Below, in pieces: positions 16,892-25,873 of a DNA stretch of 64,000 nucleotides. Position numbers and translations under genes: made by a program. The notes under the pieces are model-generated. The model ran no database searches. It was not told the DNA's origin and saw only the letters and a program-made list of their open reading frames with translations. This DNA comes from Ectopseudomonas alcaliphila (GTDB taxonomy: Bacteria; Pseudomonadota; Gammaproteobacteria; Pseudomonadales; Pseudomonadaceae). Where the stretch lies: contig NZ_FNAE01000008.1 of NCBI RefSeq assembly GCF_900101755.1, positions 62,001-126,000 of the forward strand, in the 5' to 3' direction. Positions within the stretch are counted from its first letter, which is position 1. Each line of letters starts with the position of its first letter.

Positions 16892-18886
16892 ATGCATAGC
16901 GCACCGAGCCTGGTCGACAGTTGGCGCCCACTGAAAGCAGGCGCTTGCCGCTACGGACTGGCGTTGCTCGGTCTGCTGATCATCGCCTTGCTGCACCTCA
17001 ATATCAGCCTGGACCACTGGACGCTGACTGTCCCCGAAGGCGACAGCTTCGCCGCTCTGCAATTTCACCTGGCCAGCCTGCCGCGCCTGGTGATGACGCT
17101 ACTGGTGGGCGCGGCACTGGGGCTATCCGGCAGCCTGTTGCAACAACTGACGCAGAACCGCCTGGTATCACCCATGACCCTCGGCGCTGCCTCCGGCGCC
17201 TGGCTCGGCTTGCTGGCCGCCAGCCTGGTCCTCCCTATTTTTGCTGCCGAATATGGACATTGGGCGGCGCTGGCCGGCGCACTGCTGAGCGTCGGGCTGG
17301 TGTTGCTGATTGCCGGACGCGACGGTATCGCCGGCTTGCCAGTGATACTCGCCGGCATGGCGATGAACCTGCTACTGGGCGCACTGGCCATCGCTGTGCT
17401 GATACTCAACCAGCAACAGACACGCGGCCTGTTCATCTGGGGCGCAGGCGACATGGGTCAGATCGACTGGTCCTGGGTTCATTGGCTCTGGCCCAAGTTG
17501 TTGCCGGGGCTGCTGCTCCTGTGGCTCGCCCCGCGCGTGCTGACCTTGCTCAAGCTGGGCGGCACCGCCGCTCGAGGGCGCGGGCTGAACCTGTGGCCGG
17601 CGCTGCTGATGCTGTTTCTTGCCTCGTTGTGGATGACCGCTGCAGCCATTACCGCCGTGGGTCTGATCGGCTTCATCGGCCTGGTGGCGCCCAACCTGGC
17701 GCGTCTGTGTGGCGCCCGCACGGCCCGTGACGAGCTGGTCTACAGCGTACTGCTGGGCATGTTGGTGCTGTTGGCCAGCGATGCCGTGGCGCTGCTACTC
17801 AGCCACTGGTTGAGTGAGCAGATACCAACGGGCGCCGTCGCCGCCCTGATCGGCGCGCCAGCCCTGCTCTGGCTTGCCCGTCGCCAGGGTGCTGCGCAAG
17901 ATCGGCAAGCGCTGGCCCTGCCCCGAGGCAGCGACAGCTGCAAGGTTCGTACATGGTGGTTGCTGACGTTGGCCACGGTGCTCACCGCGCTGTTTGGCCT
18001 GTGCCTGCAATACGCGCCACAGGGTTGGCAACTGGCCTGGCCAGCGGACGTCCTGTGGTCGCTGCGTTGGCCGCGACTGCTCAGTGCGGCAGCCGCTGGC
18101 ACTGGGCTGGCCGTTGCCGGTGTGCTGCTGCAACGCCTGCTGCACAATCCGCTGGCCAGCCCCGACATTCTCGGCCTCAGCGCCGGTGCTGCACTGGCGG
18201 TGATGATCAGTCTGCTGCTGTTCGGTCAAACGCTGTTCTGGCTGCTGGCACCGATTGCCGCCTTCATCGGCTGCCTGCTGGTGCTGGCGACGTTATTGCT
18301 GCTAGGGCGCAAACAGAAGTACTCGCCAGCGCTCATGGTACTGGTCGGCATGGCCCTGGCGGCTCTGCTCAATACCGCTCTGCAATTGGCCCTCAGTCAG
18401 GGCTCTTCGGATTCCCTGGCCTTGCTCGGCTGGCTAGCCGGTTCAACCTATAGGGTCAGCGGCCTGCAAGCCATCGCGCTGGGTTCGGGGGTAAGCCTGC
18501 TGATCGGCCTCAGCCTGTTCTGGCAACGCGCGCTGGATCTGCTCTCGGCAGGCGACGGCATCGCCCATGGACGCGGCCTGGATGTACCGGCAACGCGCTT
18601 GGTCCTGCTGTTGCTGGTGTCGCTGCTCTGCGCCCTGGTGACCAGCCTGGTCGGCCCGGTGAGCTTTCTCGGTCTGCTCGCTCCGCACATGGCCGTCACC
18701 CTCGGTGCTCGGCGCATCCAGCAGCAACTGCCGCTGGCGGCGCTACTTGGCTGCCTGCTGATGCTGCTGGCCGACCTCATCGGCCGCAACCTGATCTTTC
18801 CCCTGCAGATCCCGCTGGGCATCGTCGCCTCGATCCTCTGCGGCAGCTACTTCATCTTCTTGTTGCTGCGCAGGCGCCTGGCATGA
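16892..18886 (+). CDS. FhuB-like double-length siderophore ABC permease
   Basis: Inner-membrane permease for ferric hydroxamate import. At 664 aa it is a tandem fusion of two FecCD-type halves (about 20-330 and 350-664), as in FhuB. Each half has the family signature: LGLSGSLLQQLTQNRLVSPMTLGAASGA in the first and AVAGVLLQRLLHNPLASPDILGLSAGAAL in the second, plus two coupling segments (GLIGFIGLVAPNLAR and GPVSFLGLLAPHMAV). I used the ATG at 16892; a TTG three codons earlier is possible. It overlaps the binding-protein gene by 4 bases. No ATPase gene is adjacent, so a FhuC must be supplied from elsewhere. Confidence 0.92.
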   Translation: MHSAPSLVDSWRPLKAGACRYGLALLGLLIIALLHLNISLDHWTLTVPEGDSFAALQFHLASLPRLVMTLLVGAALGLSGSLLQQLTQNRLVSPMTLGAASGAWLGLLAASLVLPIFAAEYGHWAALAGALLSVGLVLLIAGRDGIAGLPVILAGMAMNLLLGALAIAVLILNQQQTRGLFIWGAGDMGQIDWSWVHWLWPKLLPGLLLLWLAPRVLTLLKLGGTAARGRGLNLWPALLMLFLASLWMTAAAITAVGLIGFIGLVAPNLARLCGARTARDELVYSVLLGMLVLLASDAVALLLSHWLSEQIPTGAVAALIGAPALLWLARRQGAAQDRQALALPRGSDSCKVRTWWLLTLATVLTALFGLCLQYAPQGWQLAWPADVLWSLRWPRLLSAAAAGTGLAVAGVLLQRLLHNPLASPDILGLSAGAALAVMISLLLFGQTLFWLLAPIAAFIGCLLVLATLLLLGRKQKYSPALMVLVGMALAALLNTALQLALSQGSSDSLALLGWLAGSTYRVSGLQAIALGSGVSLLIGLSLFWQRALDLLSAGDGIAHGRGLDVPATRLVLLLLVSLLCALVTSLVGPVSFLGLLAPHMAVTLGARRIQQQLPLAALLGCLLMLLADLIGRNLIFPLQIPLGIVASILCGSYFIFLLLRRRLA

Positions 18887-19749
18887 AGCGCTGCACGATG
18901 CTGCTTTGCCTGCCTCTGTTCTGCTGGCTGCCAATGGCCGAGCCGGGCGAACCGCGTATTGCCGCGCTGAGCTGGGAGCCTGCCGAGCACCTGCTGCAAC
19001 TGGGCATCACCCCGCTCACCGTGGCCGACGCCGCGGATTATCGCGATTGGGTGGTGCATCCGACGCTACCCGCCGAGGTGCTCAACGCCGGCAGTCGTAC
19101 CGAACCGAACCTGGAGCGGCTGGCACAGCTGCACCCCGAGCTGATCCTGATCACGCCTCTGCTGGAGGACATGCGCCAACCGCTGGAGCGCATTGCGCCG
19201 GTGCTCAGCTACGGTGACTTCACCCAGCAGCAGAACAACCTGCAACTGCAGCGCGACAACTACCTGGACCTGGCCGCACGCCTGCAGCGCAGTGATCTCG
19301 CGCACGAGCGCCTGCTGCAGATGGAACAGCGCATCGACGAGTTGCGCCAACACCTGCTGGAACACTTCGGCGGTGAGTTGCCCAAGGTCACTCTTATCCG
19401 TTTCGCATCGGCCACCCAGGTGTACATCTTCGGCCCCAATTCACTGCCGCAGCACGCCATGTCCTTGCTCGGCCTGCAGCCGGCACAAGCAGTGCCAGTC
19501 AGCCGCTGGGGCAATATCCAGGCGCCGGTCACCCAGCTCGGCACGATCGAGGATGGCGTGGTGATCTATATCGAGCCCTTCGCCCAGCAGGAGCGCCTGT
19601 TCACCACCCGCCTGTGGCAGGCCATGCCGTTCGTGCGCCAGCAGCGCCTGACCAGCATGCGTTCGACCTGGACTCATGGCGGCGTGTTCAGCGTTGAGTA
19701 TCTGGCCGAAGCGATCAGCGAAGCGCTGCTGAAACTGCCGGCGCAATAG
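18883..19749 (+). CDS. FhuD-like periplasmic siderophore-binding protein
   Basis: Receives ferric siderophore in the periplasm and hands it to the FhuB-like permease. The 288 aa protein has a short signal peptide (MKRCTMLLCLPLFCWLPMA) followed by a type III binding-protein fold: PRIAALSWEPAEHLLQLGITPLTVADAADYRDWV, then EPNLERLAQLHPELILIT, a long connecting helix (about 125-165) and the C-terminal lobe. Its ATG overlaps the permease stop. A cysteine at position 9 is inside the hydrophobic core and not in a lipobox, so it is probably soluble. Confidence 0.88.
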   Translation: MKRCTMLLCLPLFCWLPMAEPGEPRIAALSWEPAEHLLQLGITPLTVADAADYRDWVVHPTLPAEVLNAGSRTEPNLERLAQLHPELILITPLLEDMRQPLERIAPVLSYGDFTQQQNNLQLQRDNYLDLAARLQRSDLAHERLLQMEQRIDELRQHLLEHFGGELPKVTLIRFASATQVYIFGPNSLPQHAMSLLGLQPAQAVPVSRWGNIQAPVTQLGTIEDGVVIYIEPFAQQERLFTTRLWQAMPFVRQQRLTSMRSTWTHGGVFSVEYLAEAISEALLKLPAQ

Positions 19750-19777
19750 AAAGCCCCACCTGTGATCAGGCGGGGCT
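19748..19777 (-). terminator. Hairpin between FhuD-like and receptor genes
   Basis: Arms 19752-19762 and 19767-19777 pair with one mismatch around a TGAT loop. On the minus strand the stem is followed by TTCTATT, so it more probably ends the TonB receptor transcript, though it may work in both directions for these convergent genes. Confidence 0.7.
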
Positions 19778-19787
19778 GGGGGCGGGA

Positions 19788-21974
19788 TCAGTACTTCCAG
19801 CTCAGACTCAGCATCGCATTGCGCGACGGCGCATAGTAGGACTGCGCCCAGTACAGGCTGGTCAGGTACTTGCGGTCGAACAGGTTGTTGACGTTGAGCG
19901 AGACATTGAAGTGCGGGTCGATGTCGTAGCTGGCCAGCGCATTGACCACGGCGTAGGAGCCCTGACGACTGACGATGGTCTCGCCGGTGGTCGAAGTGCC
20001 CTGCTCACGGAAGATCTCGCTCTGCCAGTTGACGCTGCCGCCTACCTTCAAGCCCTGTACCTGCGGCACCTGATAGGTGGTGGCCAGGTAGAGGGTGTTC
20101 TGCGGAATGAAGGTGCGCGTGCTGCTACCGTCACCATCGCGAATCGAGAACAGATGAGTCAGACCGGCACTGGCTTCCCAGCCTGGCGTCAGCTGCCCGG
20201 CCAGGGTCATTTCATAGCCTTCGACCTTGGTGTCCACGCCCTGGTAATAGGAGAAACCCTCAACGCTATCGAAGCCGGCGTACTCGGGGGTGTTGTCCTG
20301 CTTGGTGCGGAACAGGGCGAAGCTGGCATTGAGGCGGCGGTCGAACCACTCGCCCTTGATTCCGCCCTCGATGTTGTTGCCCTCGATCGGCTCGAGCAAG
20401 GCATGGTTGCGATCGACCTGGTGCTGCGGGCTGAAGATCTCGGTGTAGCTGGTATACAGCGAGTAGTTGTCGTTGAGGTCGTAGGTCAGGCCGACATAGG
20501 GCGTGGACTTGCTCTTGTCATACTGATGGCCTTCACCGACACGTTCGCCGCTGCTCTTGAGGTTGCTGTGGTTGACCCCGGTAATCAGCTTGAGCTGGTC
20601 GCTCAGGGCGAAATGCCCAGCCGCGTAATAGCTGCGGCGGTAGGTGGTGTAGTCGGCCCAGCTGGTGACACTGGCGAAATCCGGGCGCGGATAGTTGCCG
20701 TCGTAATCCCATACCGGTGGCAGCGCCACCCCCGCGGCATCGTCGCTGGAGGTCCAGTGCGCGCGGGTGCGCGACCAGTTGCTGCCCAGCACCACCTCAT
20801 GGGTACGACCGAACAGCTCGAACGGCCCCTTGACCGAGGCATCGCCCAGCAGCTGGCGCTCGGTACGGTCGAACTTCGACGCATAGGTGGTCAGTCCCAG
20901 TCCCGTGCTTGCATCCGGCACGCCGCCGGCCATGAGCATTTCGGCGTCGGAGCCGATCTCGCGGTAGTTGAGGGTCACCTGGGTCTGCCAGCCGCCGCCC
21001 CAGTCGGTTCTCAGCTCGGCGAAGGTCTGTTCGTCATCGGTATCCCAGTAGCTCCAGTCCGGCGCGGTATTGTGCGAACGGTCGTAATGCACCTTGGAGC
21101 CGTTGGTGTAGTACAGCGAGAGCGCGCTCCACATGATGCCTTCCGGGCGGTTGCGCTGTTTGGAGTAGCCGATGGTCGCGGTGCTGCTATCGGTCAGGTC
21201 GGCCTCCAGAATGCCGGAGAACAGCGTCTTGCTCGGCTGGTAGCGATCCAGGTAGGAGTTGCCCTCCTGCCCGGCGACCAGGGCGCGCCCGCGCAGCGTG
21301 CCGCTGTCGTTGAGCGCGCCGGACACATCGGCCTCCAGGCGTCGGGTCTGCCAGGAGCCATAACTGAAGCCCAGCTGCGCCTGGGTTTCGCGGGTCGGGC
21401 GCTTGCGCACGAAGTTGATCGTCGCCGATGGGTTGCCGGGGTTGGAGGTCAGGCCATTGGCGCCCTTGAGAATCTCGATACGGTCGTAGAGGAAGGTATC
21501 GATGTCGCCCATCTGCTCTTCAGAAGAGAACGGCACACCGATGCCATCGATCTGGAAGTTGTTCACGTCCAGGCCACGCGCGGTGAAGTAGGTGCGATCG
21601 GTCTCTACCCGCTGCACGCCGATGCCCGCCGCCTGCAGGGCATCGTTGGCGCTGCCGAGCTTGAAGTCATCGAGTTGCTGACGGTTAACGCTGGTGATGG
21701 TTTGCGGCGTTTGCCGCGGCGTCAGGTCGAGCTTGGTCGCCGTGCCGCTGCGACCCAGGGTGTAGGAGTCGCTCTGCTCGGTGACGACCGGCGGCGCCTG
21801 GTTGACGCCGGTAACGCTGACCGGCTGCAGCACCACCGCCTCGCCTTCTTCCTCGGCTGCGGCGGCCACCACCGGCCAGGCCAATGGCGCCAGGCACAGG
21901 GCCATGGCCAGTACGCGAGAGCTGCAGGTAGCGCGCAAGCGCGCCGGGTGTTGTGAGTAATACATCGATTTCAT
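19788..21974 (-). CDS. TonB-dependent siderophore receptor (FauA-like)
   Basis: Outer-membrane receptor for the ferric siderophore. The mature protein has a TonB box-like start (VVLQPVSVTG), a plug domain (SGTATKLDLTPRQTPQTITSVNRQQLDDF ... RIEILKGANGLTSNPGNPSATINFVRKRP) and a 22-strand barrel ending in aromatic SLSWKY. It has no N-terminal signalling domain, so it is not a FpvA-type transducer. At 728 aa it is close to the Bordetella alcaligin receptor FauA, which fits the neighbouring biosynthetic genes; that specificity is an inference. The start at 21974 gives a proper signal peptide (RVLAMALCLAPLAWPVVAAAA). Confidence 0.9.
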   Translation of the reverse strand: MKSMYYSQHPARLRATCSSRVLAMALCLAPLAWPVVAAAAEEEGEAVVLQPVSVTGVNQAPPVVTEQSDSYTLGRSGTATKLDLTPRQTPQTITSVNRQQLDDFKLGSANDALQAAGIGVQRVETDRTYFTARGLDVNNFQIDGIGVPFSSEEQMGDIDTFLYDRIEILKGANGLTSNPGNPSATINFVRKRPTRETQAQLGFSYGSWQTRRLEADVSGALNDSGTLRGRALVAGQEGNSYLDRYQPSKTLFSGILEADLTDSSTATIGYSKQRNRPEGIMWSALSLYYTNGSKVHYDRSHNTAPDWSYWDTDDEQTFAELRTDWGGGWQTQVTLNYREIGSDAEMLMAGGVPDASTGLGLTTYASKFDRTERQLLGDASVKGPFELFGRTHEVVLGSNWSRTRAHWTSSDDAAGVALPPVWDYDGNYPRPDFASVTSWADYTTYRRSYYAAGHFALSDQLKLITGVNHSNLKSSGERVGEGHQYDKSKSTPYVGLTYDLNDNYSLYTSYTEIFSPQHQVDRNHALLEPIEGNNIEGGIKGEWFDRRLNASFALFRTKQDNTPEYAGFDSVEGFSYYQGVDTKVEGYEMTLAGQLTPGWEASAGLTHLFSIRDGDGSSTRTFIPQNTLYLATTYQVPQVQGLKVGGSVNWQSEIFREQGTSTTGETIVSRQGSYAVVNALASYDIDPHFNVSLNVNNLFDRKYLTSLYWAQSYYAPSRNAMLSLSWKY

Positions 21975-22076
21975 GGGCAGACACTTTTTCTTGGTTGAGT
22001 TGGATAAGGCGTGGACACAGCACAAGGGGACATCAGCTCATTGCAGCAACCTCCATGTCGGGCCGATACGCGCGCC

Positions 22077-23261
22077 TTAGCGACGCTCGGCAGCCAGGGC
22101 CTGGCCCATCACCTGGCGATACCAGCCGTGGAAGTGCTGCATGCCCTCCTCCAGCGGTATCTGGTACGGGCCGCTGTCATCGACGCCGCGCTGATACAGC
22201 GCACGCCGGCCGGCATCGGTTCGCTCGGCGATCTCGTCGTCCTCGATGGCGGTTTCCATGTAGGCGGCGCGGTGCGCCTCGACCAGCTCGCGATTGCCTT
22301 CGCACAGCGCCTGCGGGTAATAGAACTCGACGACGTTGAGGCACTCGTGCACGCCCTTGGGGTAAACGGTGGAAAGCACCAGGGCGTGGGGGAACACCTC
22401 GATCATGTGAGTCGGGTAGTAGCTGGCCCAGATCGCACCGAAATCCGGCGCGGCATCGCCATGCACGGCCATCAGGCCTTCATGCCAGGCGCGGTAGGTA
22501 TCGGTGCCGGCACGCGCCAGGTTGGGGTTCACGTTGATGCGCTGCAGGCTGTACCAGTCGCCGTAGTCCCACTGCAGCCCCTCGCTGCGCACGTAGCGGC
22601 GCAGGCCGGGATGGAAAGAGGCGATGTGGTAGTCGTCGTTGTAGATCTCGATGAAGGTCTTCCAGTTGCACTTGCACGGGTGCATCTCGACGTGGTCGAG
22701 CTGGTAATCGGAGAAGTCCATGTCCGGGCGGCGGAACAACGCGCCGATGTCGGCGACCGGGTCACGCGGCCCCTCGAAGAGAAAGCCGGCAACGTTGTGC
22801 AGGGGGTAGCGCGGCAGGTTGCGGCAGGGCTTTTGCGGAAACTTCGGCGCACCGACGATCAGCCCGCTGGTGTCGTACGTCCAGGCGTGCAGCGGGCACA
22901 TGATGCGATTGCCGGTGGCGCGCAGATTGCCACGGCGCACGGTGCTGGCATCGCTGCCCGGGCTGAAGTCGCCGAGCATCAGTGCCTGACGGTGACGGCA
23001 CACGTTGGAGAGCAACTCCACGCCATGTTCGTTACGCACCAGGATGCGGCTGTGCTCCTCGTGCGGCAGCGCGTACCAGTCGCCCAGCTCGGGCACCATC
23101 TTCTCGTGGCCGATGTAGTTGGCGCAGTGGCGGAAGATCAGCTCCTGCTCGCATTCGTAGATCGCCGGGTCGCAGTAGCTATGAATCGGCAGCTGCGGCT
23201 CGGTGGCGCGAAAATCGTAGGGCGTGGCGGCAAACTGAGCGGTACGACTGGGGTTGTACAT
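22077..23261 (-). CDS. Rieske non-heme iron oxygenase, AlcE-like
   Basis: Probable hydroxylase tailoring the siderophore or its diamine precursor. The 394 aa protein has a Rieske [2Fe-2S] domain with C88-x-H90 and C122-x2-H125, and a catalytic domain with the mononuclear iron motif E205-x3-D209-x2-H212-x4-H217. The 31-residue gap between the two Rieske pairs is longer than usual (about 17), indicating an insertion. No reductase gene is next to it. In Bordetella, AlcE of the alcaligin cluster is a Rieske-type protein and alcaligin differs from putrebactin by carbon hydroxylation, which makes that role the best guess. An intergenic gap of about 170 bases separates it from the synthetase. Confidence 0.85.
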   Translation of the reverse strand: MYNPSRTAQFAATPYDFRATEPQLPIHSYCDPAIYECEQELIFRHCANYIGHEKMVPELGDWYALPHEEHSRILVRNEHGVELLSNVCRHRQALMLGDFSPGSDASTVRRGNLRATGNRIMCPLHAWTYDTSGLIVGAPKFPQKPCRNLPRYPLHNVAGFLFEGPRDPVADIGALFRRPDMDFSDYQLDHVEMHPCKCNWKTFIEIYNDDYHIASFHPGLRRYVRSEGLQWDYGDWYSLQRINVNPNLARAGTDTYRAWHEGLMAVHGDAAPDFGAIWASYYPTHMIEVFPHALVLSTVYPKGVHECLNVVEFYYPQALCEGNRELVEAHRAAYMETAIEDDEIAERTDAGRRALYQRGVDDSGPYQIPLEEGMQHFHGWYRQVMGQALAAERR

Positions 23262-23429
23262 GCTTGGCTCCTTGCAGCGAACTCAAGGCTGGCTGGCAGC
23301 CGCGAGCTGAAACCGGCCTGCACCGATCCCGCCCGCGTAGACGCGCCAACGCCTCAGGCTCTGGGCTATGGCCCAATCCGGACCATGGAAGTCGTTGCCC
23401 CGCCAGGCACCGCCTGACGGGGCAGGCAG

Positions 23430-25292
23430 CTAGCGCTGCAGCTCGGCGATACGCCGCGGCGCTGGCTCGTGCTCGACACGAGGTGCGAACGGTGCGACCG
23501 GGTTGGCCAGCGGCTCGGCCATGATCAGGCTCCCCGCCGGGTTCGCCAGGTCGACCATCTGCAGGTTGTTCTTCAGTTGCAGGCGGTTCAGGCACGAATG
23601 CAGGAAGCTCGGCGCGAAGAAGTCGTAGCGCGCGAAGCGCTCGGCCAGCTCCGGGTGCGCGTGCTGATAGTCGATCACCGACTCGGCGACACCGCGCCAG
23701 AATTCGGTCTCGCTCATGCACTGGTTCTCTTCGAGAATCTGGCTCATATGGCGGAACACGCCGTCGAACACGTCGATGAAGATGCCGAGAATCTTGTAAT
23801 CCTCCGGCACGTCCACGGCCAAGCGCTCCAGGCCCGGCGGCATTTGCGCGTCCTTGTCGAGAATCGCCGACTCCTCGGCGATGTCCTTCATGATCGCGCG
23901 CACCGGCACGTGGCCGTCGAGCACCAGAATCAGGTTCTCGCCATGCGGCATGAACACCAGGTGGTGCGCATAGAAGCAGTGCATCAGCGGTCGCAGGAAG
24001 GCGTCCATGTAACGACGCATCCAGGCCCGCGGCGCCAGCCCGGAACGGCGGATCAGCTCGGGTAGCAGGGCCTGGCCCTGTGGGTCGACGTGCAACAGCG
24101 CGGCCATGGTCATCAGCCGTTCGCCGCTTTTCAGGCGGCTAGCGGGGCTCTCCCGCCACAGCGCTGACAGCATCTTCTTGTACGGGCTGTCGGTCTCCAG
24201 CGCCGCCTCGTAGTAGCGGTTGCGATAACCCACCGAGGCGACTTCGCGCAGGATGCTGAAACCGTATTCACGCAGCACCGGATCGCTGCTGATCAACTGG
24301 TCCAGATAGGCGTTGATCGCTGGCGTGCCGGCCATGTAGTACGGCGACAGGCCGCGCATGAAACCCATGTTGAGGATCGACAAAGAGGTCTTCACGTAGC
24401 AGCGCTGCGGCTGCGACATGTTGTAGTAGGTACGCAGCGACTGCTGGGCGACGTACTCGTCGCTGCTGCGCCCCAGCGGCACGATTTTGCGCTGGGCGAT
24501 GTCGGCGGCGAACATCAGGCTCAGCTTGCTGAACCACTGCCAGGGATGGGTCGGCATCAGCAGGTAGTCATCGGCATTCAGCCCCTGCTCGTGCAATTGC
24601 TGGCGGTAGGCCTGCAGCTGCGCCTCGCCCAGTTCCTCACGCAGCAATTGTTCGTGATCCAGCCCAGGTACGGCGGCGAAGTGCGCGTTGTCGCGGTGCA
24701 CAGCAAGCCAGATGATGGCGAAGCGCGAGCCGGTTTCCGGTGCGTAGGCGTGGTAGTCGAAGGCGTTGAAGCCCAGGCGACCGTTGTTGGCGACGAAGCC
24801 TGGGTGGCCCTCGATCATCGCAGCCTCGATGGTCTGGTAGTCGGCGTCGGCCAGCTCGGCGCTGCTCAGCGCGCGCTCGCCGTGCTTGAAAGCTGCGCCG
24901 TAGAGCGTGCTGCTGATTTCATCCAGATACACCGGCAGCTTGTCCGCCGGAATGCCCAGCGTACGCTTGAAGTCGATGACGAAGGTCAGCGCATCGAGCG
25001 CCTGCGGCTGGCCATCGAGCAGGCGTTCGATGCTGGCCGGCTCGATATGCCAATGACGCAGGGCCATGGTGCGCGCTTCGAAGCGATACACGCAGCCCTC
25101 GGTGTCGGCCGCCAGCTCGTAGCGCTGCCAGCCTTCGCGTTCGGCCGCACCCAGCACCTGCGGGCTGAACAGCTGCTCATGGGCGTATTCGGCGATGGCC
25201 TTGCGCACCAACAGGCGATTGACCTTGCGCCACAGCTCCGGGGTGAGGTGGGCGACGGCAGCGACAGGATGATCCAGACGAGGAGAAGTCAT
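23430..25292 (-). CDS. NIS siderophore synthetase, IucA/IucC family (AlcC/DesD-like)
   Basis: ATP-dependent synthetase that joins carboxylate and amine units of a hydroxamate siderophore. The 620 aa protein has the IucA/IucC domain with EGHPGFVANNGRLGF (about 178-192), LMPTHPWQW, SLRTYYNM, KTSLSILNMGFMRGLSPYYM and the C-terminal FhuF-like part with HGENLILVLDGHVPVRAIMKD. This motif pattern is that of type C synthetases, which oligomerise and cyclise N-hydroxy-N-succinyl diamines. Its start overlaps the acyltransferase stop by 4 bases. An alcaligin/putrebactin-like product is inferred from the whole gene set. Confidence 0.92.
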   Translation of the reverse strand: MTSPRLDHPVAAVAHLTPELWRKVNRLLVRKAIAEYAHEQLFSPQVLGAAEREGWQRYELAADTEGCVYRFEARTMALRHWHIEPASIERLLDGQPQALDALTFVIDFKRTLGIPADKLPVYLDEISSTLYGAAFKHGERALSSAELADADYQTIEAAMIEGHPGFVANNGRLGFNAFDYHAYAPETGSRFAIIWLAVHRDNAHFAAVPGLDHEQLLREELGEAQLQAYRQQLHEQGLNADDYLLMPTHPWQWFSKLSLMFAADIAQRKIVPLGRSSDEYVAQQSLRTYYNMSQPQRCYVKTSLSILNMGFMRGLSPYYMAGTPAINAYLDQLISSDPVLREYGFSILREVASVGYRNRYYEAALETDSPYKKMLSALWRESPASRLKSGERLMTMAALLHVDPQGQALLPELIRRSGLAPRAWMRRYMDAFLRPLMHCFYAHHLVFMPHGENLILVLDGHVPVRAIMKDIAEESAILDKDAQMPPGLERLAVDVPEDYKILGIFIDVFDGVFRHMSQILEENQCMSETEFWRGVAESVIDYQHAHPELAERFARYDFFAPSFLHSCLNRLQLKNNLQMVDLANPAGSLIMAEPLANPVAPFAPRVEHEPAPRRIAELQR

Positions 25293-25873
25293 AGCGGGCT
25301 TGATCCTTCAAGTGATTGGAAAAAATCGGCGGGCGTGCAGAACGCCAGCAGTGCGGTCTTGGCGGGCAGCTCCACGGGCCCTTGCTCGACGAAGCCGACC
25401 AGGCGATTGAGGCGATGCACCTTGTGATTGCGAATGTCCGGCTCCACCACCACGCGGCGCGCACCGAGTTCGTCGAAGAGAAAGGCCATCACCGCGCGCA
25501 GCACGTCACGGGTGAAGTGGCGAATCGGCTGAGCGCTCGGGCCGACGAAAAAGTGCATGCCGAGATCACCAGGCTGCACCGCATAGCGCTTGCCGAGCGG
25601 GTCGTGCCGGGGGTCGTAGCACTCCATGACGAAGGCCGGCGCGCCACGGTAGAAACCCATGAAGGCACGCATATGGCCGCTGCCCAGGGCGTCGGCGTAG
25701 AAGTCGCGGGTCGCCTCCAGGGTCATGTCCTGCATGTTCCAGTAGTGGGCGTAATCCATCTGGTACCAGGGGTGGATCACCGCAACGTCCTCGTCGAGGC
25801 GCAGCGGACGCAAGGTGAAATGCGGGTCGAGCTGCGCTTGTGGCTGGCTCAGCGCAATGGCTTCAGTTGGCAT
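25289..25873 (-). CDS. Siderophore N-acyltransferase, AlcB/IucB-like GNAT
   Basis: Transfers an acyl group (succinyl in alcaligin-type pathways, acetyl in aerobactin) to the N-hydroxylated diamine. The 194 aa protein has the IucB/AlcB fold: FTLRPLRLDEDVAVIHPWYQMDYAHYWNM, then GDLGMHFFVGPSAQPIRHFTRDVLRAVMAFLFDELGARRVVVEPDIRNHKVHRLNRLVGF, which contains the acyl-CoA binding and catalytic His-Asp region. It overlaps the exporter gene by 11 bases and the synthetase by 4, so the three are translationally coupled. Acyl donor cannot be read from sequence. Confidence 0.9.
   Translation of the reverse strand: MPTEAIALSQPQAQLDPHFTLRPLRLDEDVAVIHPWYQMDYAHYWNMQDMTLEATRDFYADALGSGHMRAFMGFYRGAPAFVMECYDPRHDPLGKRYAVQPGDLGMHFFVGPSAQPIRHFTRDVLRAVMAFLFDELGARRVVVEPDIRNHKVHRLNRLVGFVEQGPVELPAKTALLAFCTPADFFQSLEGSSPL

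Noticed and set aside
19911..21956. 681-codon open frame opposite the TonB receptor
   Set aside because: Antisense shadow caused by codon bias; the minus-strand product is a clear TonB-dependent receptor.
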